In this document: in pieces, positions 53,200 through 61,559 of the stretch
How the letters are laid out: every line of letters starts with the position of its first letter
How positions within the stretch are numbered: the stretch's first letter is position 1
Source of the DNA: Parvibaculum sp041688015
GTDB lineage: Bacteria; Pseudomonadota; Alphaproteobacteria; Parvibaculales; Parvibaculaceae
DNA length: 64,000 nucleotides
Reading direction: 5' to 3'
Assembly (NCBI GenBank): GCA_041688015.1
Contig: JBDNIY010000007.1
Span: forward strand, 137,183 to 201,182
Position numbers and translations under genes: made by a program
The notes under the pieces: model-generated
What the model was told of the DNA's origin: nothing
What the model saw: only the letters and a program-made list of their open reading frames with translations
Database searches by the model: none

Positions 53200-54318
53200 T
53201 CAAGCGGAGAGCGCCTTTTCGGCGGGTACGTAAGGCACCTTGAGCGCGTCAGCGACCGCCCTATAGGTGATCTGCCCTTTGCAGACATTGAGCCCCGCCA
53301 TCAAATGCGGGTTGTCCGACAAGGCTTTCACATAGCCTTTGTCGGCCAGTGCTAACGTGAAAGGGAGCGTGGCGTTGTTGAGCGCGAAGGTCGATGTCCG
53401 CGCCACGGCACCTGGCATATTAGCAACGCAATAATGCACCACGTCGTGTTTGATGAAGGTCGGATCGGCATGGGTGGTGGCATGCGAAGTGGCAAAACAG
53501 CCGCCTTGGTCGATGGCGATATCGACCAACACGGAGCCTTTCTTCATCTTCTTGACCATCTCTTCGGGCACGAGTTTGGGCGCGGCGGCACCCGGCACCA
53601 GCACCGCACCAATGACAAGGTCCGCCCCCAGAACATATTCTTCAATGGCATCCACCGTCGAATAGATCGTGTTGAGCTTGGGGCCAAACTGCAAATCAAG
53701 CGCATAAAGCGTGTGAAGATTGAGATCGATCACCGTGACATGGGCTTCAAGCCCCATCGCCATACGCGCCGCATTCATGCCCGAAACGCCACCGCCCAAA
53801 ATGACAACTTTGGCGGCGGGAACGCCGGGAACGCCACCCAGCAACATGCCGCGCCCGCCTTGCGCGATCTCAAGCGAATGCGCGCCCGCTTGAATCGACA
53901 TGCGGCCTGCAACCTCCGACATCGGTGCCAGAAGGGGCAAACCGCCGCGCGCGTCACTCACTGTTTCATAAGCAACCGCCACCACACCGGATTCGGCAAG
54001 GCCACGCGCTTGTTCTGGATCAGGCGCAAGATGCAAATAGGTAAAGAGCAATTGCCCTTCGCGCAGCATCTTCCATTCAGCGGGCTGGGGTTCCTTGACT
54101 TTGACGATCATGTCAGCGGATGCAAATATCTCTTCGGCCGCTTCGACAATTTTGGCACCAGCCGTCGCGTAATGTTCGTCAAACAAACCAATGCTAAAGC
54201 CCGCATCTTTCTGGACAAAAACTTCATGGCCATGATGCACCGCCTCGCGCACTGCTGCCGGTGTCATACCGACACGATACTCATGGACCTTGATTTCCTT
54301 AGGTACACCGATCCGCAT
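53200..54318 (-). CDS. ald: Alanine dehydrogenase
   Basis: 372 residues. N-terminal MRIGVPKEIKVHEYRVGMTP, catalytic Lys/His region VKVKEPQPAEW, nucleotide motif VVILGGGVSGMNAARMAMGL and the signature DIAIDQGGCFATS are typical. Interconverts alanine and pyruvate with NAD. ATG 54318 is favoured over 54339, as the extra seven residues are atypical. Its upstream gap of 174 bp to NUDIX is the divergent promoter region. Confidence 0.95.
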   Translation of the reverse strand: MRIGVPKEIKVHEYRVGMTPAAVREAVHHGHEVFVQKDAGFSIGLFDEHYATAGAKIVEAAEEIFASADMIVKVKEPQPAEWKMLREGQLLFTYLHLAPDPEQARGLAESGVVAVAYETVSDARGGLPLLAPMSEVAGRMSIQAGAHSLEIAQGGRGMLLGGVPGVPAAKVVILGGGVSGMNAARMAMGLEAHVTVIDLNLHTLYALDLQFGPKLNTIYSTVDAIEEYVLGADLVIGAVLVPGAAAPKLVPEEMVKKMKKGSVLVDIAIDQGGCFATSHATTHADPTFIKHDVVHYCVANMPGAVARTSTFALNNATLPFTLALADKGYVKALSDNPHLMAGLNVCKGQITYRAVADALKVPYVPAEKALSA

Positions 54319-54492
54319 GAGAGATCCTTTTGACTGCAACGGTGGGACGTATGAAGCTACAAACCTATCCCTCTAGGGGAGGCCTTCCAATATATATGGG
54401 CCCATCAATTTCACTGGGTCGTTTAATATAATAAGCAAAAAAGCGCCAAAAAGCGCCGCAATGAAGCCAAATGGCGTGATGAAAGATGAGGC

Positions 54493-55116
54493 ATGTCGCA
54501 TATTTTTAACGCGGCCCTAAAGGCGGAGGTCGCCGGACGACTGGCCCGCTTCACGCCATGGGCCCCGCCAGCAGCCCCCTTGAAGCAGGCCGCTGTCGCC
54601 ATCACCATCGTGCCGCATCAACAAACGGCGGGCTTTTTGCTGACCCGCCGCGCGCCGCGCCTCAGCGCCCATGCCGGCCAATGGGCGCTACCGGGCGGGC
54701 GCATCGACCAAGGTGAAACCATCATCGAGGCCGCCCTTCGAGAACTGCACGAAGAAGTAAACCTTGTGGCACAGGCATCAAACGTGTTGGGCGTGCTCGA
54801 CCCCTACCCCACGCGCTCTGGTTATCTGATCACGCCGGTCGTCGTCTGGATCGATAATCTCACCGGCATGACGCCTAATCCCGGCGAGGTCGCCTCGATC
54901 CATCCCTTTGCGCTGGACGAACTTGAGCGGCCGGATTCACCCGTCTTCCTCTCCATTCCGGAAAGCAAAAAACCCGTGATCCAATTGCGGCTCGGCGCGG
55001 AAGGACACATCCATGCGCCGACGGCAGCCGTGCTTTATCAGTTTGCCGAAGTGGGATTGAACGACCGCGCGACCCGCGTCCATGATCTGGAGCAACCGGT
55101 CTGGGCCTGGAAATGA
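54493..55116 (+). CDS. NUDIX hydrolase, CoA pyrophosphatase type
   Basis: 207 residues. The NUDIX box GGRIDQGETIIEAALRELHE continues EVNL, with Asn instead of the usual last Gly. The preceding LLTRRAPRLSAHAGQWALPG matches CoA-diphosphohydrolases such as NudL/NUDT7, which split CoA to phosphopantetheine and 3',5'-ADP. ATG 54493. Convergent with the DUF2061 gene. Confidence 0.88.
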   Translation: MSHIFNAALKAEVAGRLARFTPWAPPAAPLKQAAVAITIVPHQQTAGFLLTRRAPRLSAHAGQWALPGGRIDQGETIIEAALRELHEEVNLVAQASNVLGVLDPYPTRSGYLITPVVVWIDNLTGMTPNPGEVASIHPFALDELERPDSPVFLSIPESKKPVIQLRLGAEGHIHAPTAAVLYQFAEVGLNDRATRVHDLEQPVWAWK

Positions 55117-55126
55117 GGCTCGGAAT

Positions 55127-55148
55127 AGGCTCGAAATTGCGAGCCTTT
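55127..55148 (+). terminator. Probable terminator after the NUDIX gene
   Basis: AGGCTCG and CGAGCCT form a 7-bp stem around AAATTG, followed by a short TTT run, 10 bp after the NUDIX stop codon. Confidence 0.5.
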
Positions 55149-55187
55149 CCTGCACGAATCCGAGCCATTCCTGCAAGACGGCGAGGC

Positions 55188-55409
55188 TTAGGCGTGCGAG
55201 GCCATGTGAGAGCCGGGACCGACGCTATCCCCACCTGGCGAACGCTCCTCCCACCGGGCGTGAGCAAACAGGAGGACCGCATTAATCGAAGGTTCGATCA
55301 AAGCCACACTCAAGGCCACCGCCATATGCCCCGTCAGAGCATAAGCGACGGCCAGGCCCACCCCAAAATGGACAACCGAAAATCCGACAGCTTTTTTCAA
55401 GGCACGCAT
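55188..55409 (-). CDS. DUF2061 membrane protein
   Basis: 73 residues with two hydrophobic segments (about 8-28 and 30-50) and the family segment IEPSINAVLLFAHARWEE. Function unknown. A perfect AGGAGG ribosome site lies before ATG 55409. The promoter carries a Fur-like palindrome, so iron- or manganese-dependent control is likely; this is unusual for a family usually left unannotated. Confidence 0.85.
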   Translation of the reverse strand: MRALKKAVGFSVVHFGVGLAVAYALTGHMAVALSVALIEPSINAVLLFAHARWEERSPGGDSVGPGSHMASHA

Positions 55410-55437
55410 TTGGACCTCCTGAGTCCTCGTTGTTGCG

Positions 55438-55450
55438 AATGATTATCATT
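55438..55450 (-). promoter_or_regulatory. Fur/Mur-like operator upstream of the DUF2061 gene
   Basis: AATGATTATCATT is a perfect 6-1-6 palindrome matching the core of the Fur box, 29 bp upstream of the DUF2061 start codon. In alphaproteobacteria such sites are bound by Fur or the manganese regulator Mur. It stands alone, and no other iron gene is adjacent. Confidence 0.7.
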
Positions 55451-55678
55451 TAAAGGTGTAAAGGCAAGATGTCAAGTGTGACGATCACACCGAGGATATT
55501 TTTCGACACACGCGGCGCTCTCGACACACACAACACTCTCGACGCACTCGGGGATATTTTTTCGGCGGGTTTTTACAGAATTTGTGCCCCGCTTGCCCAA
55601 GCCTTGCCATGGGGCCAAAAGCGATGAACACTCCCGATGGCCAATGCGCTGCACATTATAACAAGGGTGATGATGATT

Positions 55679-56818
55679 ATGGCTTTGCAGGACCAAGACG
55701 TGTTGGACCACAGCACACCGCCCGCCAATACAGCCGACCGCCCCATCATCGAAATCAAGAACGTCTCAAAAATTTTTCCCGGCAACGTCAAAGCCGTCGA
55801 TGGCGCCAACATCACCGTCGGCCGCGGCGAGTTCTTCGCGCTGCTGGGGCCATCTGGCTGCGGCAAAACCACATTGCTGCGCATGTTAGCGGGCTTTGAG
55901 ACGCCGACCAGTGGCGAGGTCATTATCGATGGGCACAATATGGCGACCGTCGAACCTAACAAGCGCCCGGTAAATATGGTGTTTCAATCCTATGCGGTGT
56001 TCCCGCATATGTCGGTTGAAAAGAACGTCGCCTATGGCCTGCGCATGGACCGCCGCCCAACCAAGGAAATTAAGCAGCGCACGGAAGAAGTACTCGATCT
56101 CGTCAAGCTCAACGGCTATGGCAAACGCATGCCACATGAAATGTCCGGCGGCCAACGCCAACGCGTCGCGCTCGCGCGCGCGCTGATCAAACGTCCCTCG
56201 GTGCTGCTGCTCGACGAACCATTGTCTGCGCTCGACGCTAAGCTGCGCGAAGCCATGCAACTCGAACTCGTCCGCCTACAGCAGACCGTCGGCATCACCT
56301 TTGTCATTGTCACGCATGACCAGACCGAAGCGCTTTCGATGGCCAATCGTATCGCTGTGATGAACGCAGGCACGGTGCGCCAGATCGCCAAACCCGCCGA
56401 GCTTTATGAATTCCCCAAGAGCCGCTTTGTCGCCGATTTCATTGGCCGCATCAACCTGATCGACGCCAAGGCGACGCGCTCGGGCGACAATCGGGTGAAG
56501 GTCCATGCGAGCGTCATCGACGACATGGAGCTGGTGGGCGACGTGACGGGCGAGGTGGCACTGGCGATACGGCCTGAAAAGATTTTCGTCGCCGACGCCA
56601 AGCCAACCGACCCCGATATCGTATCGGTCCGCGGCAAGGTGGGCGAAGTCGCTTACTATGGCAGCTATTCCAACGTCTATTTCGACATCGGCACGGGCAC
56701 CCCGCTGCTCGCCGACATCGGTAATGTTTCACGCGACATCGAAGACAATACCTTCAAGCGCGGCGAGGAATATTGGCTTTATTGGCGCAAGGGCGACACG
56801 CTGGTGCTGGGGGCGTGA
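55679..56818 (+). CDS. potA: Spermidine/putrescine-type ABC transporter ATPase (PotA-like), orphan
   Basis: 379 residues. Walker A LLGPSGCGKTTLLRMLAG, Q-loop NMVFQSYAVFPHMSVEKNV, signature EMSGGQRQRVALARAL, Walker B LLLDEPLSALDAKLRE and H-loop ITFVIVTHDQTEA are complete. A C-terminal TOBE-like domain (about 270-379) follows. No permease or binding-protein gene adjoins it. Several ATG starts exist (55637, 55670, 55673, 55679); 55679 is favoured by the AAGGGTG site. Confidence 0.88.
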   Translation: MALQDQDVLDHSTPPANTADRPIIEIKNVSKIFPGNVKAVDGANITVGRGEFFALLGPSGCGKTTLLRMLAGFETPTSGEVIIDGHNMATVEPNKRPVNMVFQSYAVFPHMSVEKNVAYGLRMDRRPTKEIKQRTEEVLDLVKLNGYGKRMPHEMSGGQRQRVALARALIKRPSVLLLDEPLSALDAKLREAMQLELVRLQQTVGITFVIVTHDQTEALSMANRIAVMNAGTVRQIAKPAELYEFPKSRFVADFIGRINLIDAKATRSGDNRVKVHASVIDDMELVGDVTGEVALAIRPEKIFVADAKPTDPDIVSVRGKVGEVAYYGSYSNVYFDIGTGTPLLADIGNVSRDIEDNTFKRGEEYWLYWRKGDTLVLGA

Positions 56819-56887
56819 GGCAAGCCGGGTTCCGGGGCGGCACGCAGTATGTTGTTGAGATTTGTCACACGCCGTGAATGCCCGTGG

Positions 56888-57089
56888 GTCCCGGGATCAA
56901 GTCCCGGGACGACACTGAATTTACATTGAGGCCTTGTCATATATTCTGCTGTTATCCCGGCGCATGCCGGAATCCAGGGGCGGCAATCTCTGAGCCAGCG
57001 GCTACTGGACCCCGGCACAAGGCCGGGGTGACAGCATTATTTTTGGTCAAATTCTGCTGTTATCACCCGACTTGATCGGGTGATAACAG
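56888..57089. repeat. Cluster of four different palindromic elements
   Basis: The 289-bp gap between potA and the MerR gene has no gene but four palindromes: GTCCCGGGATCAAGTCCCGG at 56888 (9-bp arms), TCCCGGCGCATGCCGGAA near 56955, CCCCGGCACAAGGCCGGGG at about 57010-57028, and 57057-57089, with perfect 14-bp arms (CTGTTATCACCCGA and its complement) around CTTGA. They differ in sequence from family A. The last could also act as a terminator for merR. Confidence 0.85.
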
Positions 57090-57107
57090 CGTATTTGGTT
57101 TGGGATT

Positions 57108-57851
57108 TCACTCATCCTCATCATCCGACGGCAGCACGCCCGCGCGGGTGACGCGTTCGACTTCGCGGATGATCTTTTCGATGCGAAGTAGTGGCATCAT
57201 TTCGTTGATGAGGTTGATGCCTTGCACCGCCATCTGCACTTCTTTGTCGGTGATCGGCTTGTCGCCGAAACTGCGATAAAATTGTGCCACCGCACGCTGC
57301 GCCAATACGTCAGCAACCTCGGCATAGACGCGGTAAGTCTCAATGGAAAAACCAGCTTCGGCGGTAAAACCTGCGGCACGCCATTCACCAACCAATTCCA
57401 GCAAGCGCGCGTTGCGATGATTAAGCCATTCGGCATTGTCACGATGATCAACAGTGAGAAGGCCCATGCCTTCCAGCGCACGCGCATCCGTGAGATCAAC
57501 GCCTGCCTCGGCGGCGACATCGGCCAGCAAGCGTGGCGCGAGACCTCCCGGTCCGTTCGCGCCACGCTCTGACAAGAGCGGTGCCATGCGATTTTCTAGC
57601 CCGATGAAGGCTTCAAAGCCTGTCACCGGATTATCGGCCTCACTGGTCACAATGGTTTTGATGAGACTCAAGGGCAAAAAGCGCTCCTGCTGGAGCCGCT
57701 TGATGAGATCAAGCCGTTTGACATGGGTCGCCCCATAGATCGCCACATTCGGCTTGGGCCGCTCTGGCGCGGGCAGCAGCCCTTCGCGGATATAATAACG
57801 GATCGTCTCGCGCCCCACGCCGGTGACGCGCTCAAGCTCTTTCATTTTCAT
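57108..57851 (-). CDS. MerR-family transcriptional regulator
   Basis: 247 residues. N-terminal MerR winged helix MKMKELERVTGVGRETIRYY, then IREGLLPAPERPKPNVAIYG. The C-terminal part is long (about 170 residues), largely helical and lacks clear metal-binding cysteines, so the signal is unknown. ATG 57851 is preferred. It sits 82 bp from the TetR gene on the same strand and may relate to the adjacent efflux module, although no shared operator is evident. Confidence 0.85.
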   Translation of the reverse strand: MKMKELERVTGVGRETIRYYIREGLLPAPERPKPNVAIYGATHVKRLDLIKRLQQERFLPLSLIKTIVTSEADNPVTGFEAFIGLENRMAPLLSERGANGPGGLAPRLLADVAAEAGVDLTDARALEGMGLLTVDHRDNAEWLNHRNARLLELVGEWRAAGFTAEAGFSIETYRVYAEVADVLAQRAVAQFYRSFGDKPITDKEVQMAVQGINLINEMMPLLRIEKIIREVERVTRAGVLPSDDEDE

Positions 57852-57932
57852 GACCAAGCCGTCTTCATAATATGAGCATCTTCATAGATTGGGCAGTTTC
57901 CAGATCATCCGTTAACAGAGCAGAAACGCCAC

Positions 57933-58619
57933 TCAGGCTAGATAGGCTTTGAGGAAGACGTCAACCGCGCGATCAACAATATAGCCGATGCGCTGCGGTG
58001 TCGCGGTTTCGATGACGCTCATGCGGCGCTTGAGCATGAGATCGGCCATGCAGAGACCGACAAATTGCTCGGCCGCCAGCGGCGGATCGTCGATGTCGAG
58101 CACACCTTTTTCGACTTGGGCATGAAGGAAGATGGCCATGCGCGCGATGCCACGCCGAGGGCCTGCATCATAAAAGGCACGGCCAAGCTCAGGAAACTTC
58201 GCACCTTCACCGATGACGAGGCGCTCGATGGCATGGGCTTCAGGCCCCATTTTGAACCGCGCAAACAGCCGGCCGAATTCGCGCAAGGTGTCGCCAACCT
58301 CGCTCTCACGGGTCAGAACCTGATAAATATTATCAGTCTGGCGGCGACACTCGCTGGCGATGAAGGCGGCAAACAACGCCTCCTTGTTGGTGAAATAGAC
58401 GTAGAGCGTGCCCTTGGAGACGCCCGCGGCACGCGCGATCATCGACATGGACGCGCCTTCATAGCCTTCGGCCTGGAAAACCTGCCGCGCGCCGTCGATA
58501 ATTTGCGCCCGCTTGGCCGGGTCTTCGCCCGCGCCAACCGCACTAGGCCCCGCACTAGGCTTGGCTTTTATCTCGCTCACGTTCTGGGCCGTTATCTGGG
58601 CTTTTGTCTGGGCGCTCAT
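57933..58619 (-). CDS. TetR-family repressor of the divergent efflux operon
   Basis: 228 residues. After a low-complexity N-terminal tail of about 35 residues come the HTH (IDGARQVFQAEGYEGASMSM, then IARAAGVSKGTLYVYFTNKE) and a ligand domain of the TetR_C_33-like kind. Divergent to emrA with a 99-bp region carrying two copies of the same palindrome-like motif, indicating control of both directions. Confidence 0.9.
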   Translation of the reverse strand: MSAQTKAQITAQNVSEIKAKPSAGPSAVGAGEDPAKRAQIIDGARQVFQAEGYEGASMSMIARAAGVSKGTLYVYFTNKEALFAAFIASECRRQTDNIYQVLTRESEVGDTLREFGRLFARFKMGPEAHAIERLVIGEGAKFPELGRAFYDAGPRRGIARMAIFLHAQVEKGVLDIDDPPLAAEQFVGLCMADLMLKRRMSVIETATPQRIGYIVDRAVDVFLKAYLA

Positions 58620-58623
58620 CTAT

Positions 58624-58710
58624 TTGACCAATGGGTTCGATAAATTTTCACTTGAATATACAGAGAATAAAGCCATATTCCACCGACATTGACCGATTGG
58701 TTCGATTGAA
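58624..58710. promoter_or_regulatory. Two TetR-type operators between tetR and emrA
   Basis: TTGACCAATGGGTTCGAT at 58624-58641 and TTGACCGATTGGTTCGAT at 58689-58706 are near-identical. Each contains the imperfect dyad GACC-N4-GGTT. The first lies just upstream of the tetR start, the second just upstream of emrA. Start-to-start distance is 65 bp. They likely bind the TetR dimer at both promoters. Confidence 0.75.
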
Positions 58711-58718
58711 GAGGTTGT

Positions 58719-59831
58719 ATGGACAAGCGACAAAGACTGTTTTTAGGGTTGGGTGGCGTCTTCGTTTTGGCGGGCCTTGTTTATAGCGTCCTCTGGTTTA
58801 CCCATTTTCGTTATTTTCAATCAACCGACAATGCCTATGTCGAAAGCGACATTTCGGTGATCTCGCCGCATGTGACGGGTTATCTGGCCAGCGTCAACGT
58901 CACGGAAAACACCTTTGTCCATAAGGGCGACGTGCTGGCCGTGATCGCGCCGCGCGACTTTGAAATCGCCCAAGCCCAGGCCCATGCGCGCGTCGAAAGC
59001 CAGAAGGCCGCCATTGCCACCACGGTGCAGCAGATCGCCGCCGCTGAGGCAAACGCGCAAAGCAGCGACGCCGCTGTGATGTCAGCCCAAGCGCAAGCCC
59101 ACCGCGCCAAGGGCGACTATGCACGCTATCGCCAACTGGCCAAGAAAAGCTATGCCAGCAAGCAGAAACTCGACGCCGCCCACGCAGACACGCAATCAGC
59201 CAATGCGGCGCTGAACGCGGCACACGCCAACGCGGCGTCTGCGCGTGCGCAAATCGCTGTGCTGCAAGCCCAGAAGGTCGAAGCGGAGGCGCAACTCAAG
59301 CAAGCCGACGCCAATGCCGATCAAGCCCAGCGCGAGCTCGACTATACCGTCATTCGTGCCCCCATTGATGGCGTCATCGGCAACCGACACATGGATGTGG
59401 GCCAGCTTGTCCAGCCCGGCGCGCAACTCGCCTCGCTGGTGGCCTTGCCGCATGTCTATATCGAAGCCAATTTCAAAGAGACGCAAATCGAGAATATTCG
59501 CATCGGGCAATCGGTCTCCATCGTCTCCGACGCCTATCCCGACACCGAGATCATCGGCACGGTCGAAAGTTTTTCACCTGCCAGCGGTCAGGTTTTCAGC
59601 CTGCTGCCCGCTGAAAACGCCACCGGCAATTTTACCAAGGTGGTGCAGCGCGTGCCCGTGCGCATCGCCGTGCCTGACGACAACGCGCTAGCGGGTCGCC
59701 TCAGGCCCGGCCTCTCTGTCGATGTAACGGTAGATACGCGCACAGGCGCAGGCCATGACGCCACGGCGTCTGCTGGCGGCGTCTATGGCGCATCGGGCGA
59801 TGGCACCAAAACACTGGCACGCGACAACTAG
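58719..59831 (+). CDS. emrA: HlyD/EmrA-type membrane fusion protein
   Basis: 370 residues with an N-terminal helix (about 9-27), then lipoyl/barrel domain DNAYVESDISVISPHVTGYL, a long alpha-helical hairpin rich in Ala/Gln (about 80-200) and the barrel return DYTVIRAPIDGVIGNRHMD. It spans the periplasm and connects the EmrB pump to an outer-membrane channel. GAAGAGG precedes ATG 58719. emrB follows after 12 bp. Confidence 0.93.
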   Translation: MDKRQRLFLGLGGVFVLAGLVYSVLWFTHFRYFQSTDNAYVESDISVISPHVTGYLASVNVTENTFVHKGDVLAVIAPRDFEIAQAQAHARVESQKAAIATTVQQIAAAEANAQSSDAAVMSAQAQAHRAKGDYARYRQLAKKSYASKQKLDAAHADTQSANAALNAAHANAASARAQIAVLQAQKVEAEAQLKQADANADQAQRELDYTVIRAPIDGVIGNRHMDVGQLVQPGAQLASLVALPHVYIEANFKETQIENIRIGQSVSIVSDAYPDTEIIGTVESFSPASGQVFSLLPAENATGNFTKVVQRVPVRIAVPDDNALAGRLRPGLSVDVTVDTRTGAGHDATASAGGVYGASGDGTKTLARDN

Positions 59832-59843
59832 GCGAGGGCGGCC

Positions 59844-61418
59844 ATGAGCAGCATTGACGTCGCACCGCCAGCATCGGGCGAATTTTCACGCCGTCGTGTC
59901 ATTGGCTTTGTCTTCATGGTCATCGGCATGTTCATGGCGATCTTGGACATTCAGATCGTTGCCAGTTCGCTGACTGATATTCAAGCGGGCCTGTCGGCCA
60001 GCGCCGATGAGATCAGTTGGATCCAAACCTCTTATCTGATCGCCGAAGTCATCATGATCCCGATGTCGGGCTGGCTGTCGCGCGTCATGTCCACACGCTA
60101 TCTCTTTGTCGCCTCTGCAGTTGGCTTCACCTTCATGAGCGTGATGTGCGCCACCGCCACCTCAATCGATCAAATGATCATCTATCGCGCACTGCAAGGC
60201 TTTCTCGGCGGCGCGATGATCCCGAGCGTTTTTGCCGTCGCCTATGGCGATACATTTCCGGCCGAAAAGCGCGCCACCATTTCTGTCATCATCGGTCTTG
60301 TGGTGACGCTGGCACCGACCATCGGGCCGACGCTGGGCGGCTATCTCACCGACACGCTGTCTTGGCACTGGCTCTTTCTCATCAATGTCATTCCCGGCAT
60401 CATCGTCGGCTCTGCGGTCTGGATGCTGGTCGATTTAGACAAGCCAAACTGGGCGCTGCTCAGAGGCTTCGACGGCTGGGGCATCGCTTTGATGGCGGTC
60501 TTTCTCGGCACGCTTGAATATGTGATGGAGGAAGGCCCGCGCAACAATTGGCTCGACGACAATACGATCTGGTGGATGGTGGTGACCTGCGTCGTCTCGG
60601 GCACGTTCTTTTTTGCCCGCGTGCTGACCTTTGAAAACCCAATTGTCGAACTGCGCTCCTATCGCAACAGTAATTTCGCCGTGGGCTCGTTGCTCAGCGT
60701 CTTTCTCGGTGTCGGGCTTTATGGTCTGACCTATCTCTATCCGCTTTTCCTCGCGCAAGTGCGCGGCATGACCGCCACCCAGATCGGCGAGATCATGGCC
60801 GTGACGGGCATCTGCCAATTCATGACCGCACCGCTCGCTGGAATCTTGACGCAAAAGCTCGACACGCGCGTGCTGATCGGTTTTGGTTTCGGCCTGCTCG
60901 CGCTCTCCAACCTGATGATGGTCAACATCACTTGGGAGTGGCAGTTCCATGAATTTCTAGTGCCGCAAATTTTGCGCGGGGTCGGGCTGATGTTCTGCAT
61001 CGTGCCGATCAACACATTGGCGCTGGGCACCATGCCGCCTGACCAACTGAAAAACGCCAGCGGCCTTTATAACCTCATGCGCAATCTGGGCGGCGCGCTG
61101 GGGCTGGCCGCCATCAACACGGTGCTGATCACCCGGTTGGATTTTCACAAAAGCCGCTTGCGCGAGGCGCTGGAGCCGGGGCGGCCTGTGGTTGAGGAAA
61201 CGCTCAAAGGCCTCGGCCATCACCTTGCTGGAACGCTCACCAACATGGGCGATCTGGCCGCCCTGAAAGAACTTTACGGGCTGATGACGCGCGAGGCCAA
61301 CGTCATGGCTTTTGCCGATTCCTTTTACATCCTGACGCTTTGCTTCTTTGCCATGCTGGTGGTGCTGCCCATCGTGAAGAAGCCTGAAGGCATGACCTCA
61401 CCAAAAGACGCGCATTAA
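59844..61418 (+). CDS. emrB: DHA2-family drug:proton antiporter (EmrB type)
   Basis: 524-residue MFS protein with 14 predicted membrane helices. Motif A-like PMSGWLSRVMSTR and motif C-like LAPTIGPTLGGYLTD are present, as in EmrB/QacA exporters. With EmrA it forms a tripartite pump for hydrophobic toxic compounds. Repressed, presumably, by the divergent TetR protein. Confidence 0.93.
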   Translation: MSSIDVAPPASGEFSRRRVIGFVFMVIGMFMAILDIQIVASSLTDIQAGLSASADEISWIQTSYLIAEVIMIPMSGWLSRVMSTRYLFVASAVGFTFMSVMCATATSIDQMIIYRALQGFLGGAMIPSVFAVAYGDTFPAEKRATISVIIGLVVTLAPTIGPTLGGYLTDTLSWHWLFLINVIPGIIVGSAVWMLVDLDKPNWALLRGFDGWGIALMAVFLGTLEYVMEEGPRNNWLDDNTIWWMVVTCVVSGTFFFARVLTFENPIVELRSYRNSNFAVGSLLSVFLGVGLYGLTYLYPLFLAQVRGMTATQIGEIMAVTGICQFMTAPLAGILTQKLDTRVLIGFGFGLLALSNLMMVNITWEWQFHEFLVPQILRGVGLMFCIVPINTLALGTMPPDQLKNASGLYNLMRNLGGALGLAAINTVLITRLDFHKSRLREALEPGRPVVEETLKGLGHHLAGTLTNMGDLAALKELYGLMTREANVMAFADSFYILTLCFFAMLVVLPIVKKPEGMTSPKDAH

Positions 61419-61428
61419 AGCCTCCCCC

Positions 61429-61499
61429 CACCTTCCGTTCCCTCAACGGAAGGTGACAAAGAAAAGGCGGTGCTTGCGGGCACCGCCTTTTCGATTTTT
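61429..61499 (+). terminator. Two hairpins forming the terminator after emrB
   Basis: A perfect 11-bp hairpin CACCTTCCGTT/AACGGAAGGTG (61429-61455) is followed by AAAAGGCGGTGC/GCACCGCCTTTT (61462-61491) and a CGATTTTT tail. The second hairpin is a classical terminator. Confidence 0.88.
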
Positions 61500-61508
61500 A
61501 GATAGAGA

Positions 61509-61559
61509 GAACGTCTTAGAGACGTTCGCTTGATCCTTTGAACGTCTTAGAGACGTTCG
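61509..61559. repeat. Duplicated palindrome at the thiolase 3' end
   Basis: GAACGTCTTAGAGACGTTCG occurs at 61509-61528 and 61540-61559. Each contains 8-bp perfect arms around TAG. The second copy encodes the last residues and stop of the thiolase gene; the first lies 3' of it. Confidence 0.9.

Noticed and set aside
58697..58710. GGTTCGATT resembling a tRNA T-loop
   Set aside because: No acceptor or anticodon stems around it; it is part of the repeated TetR operator motif.
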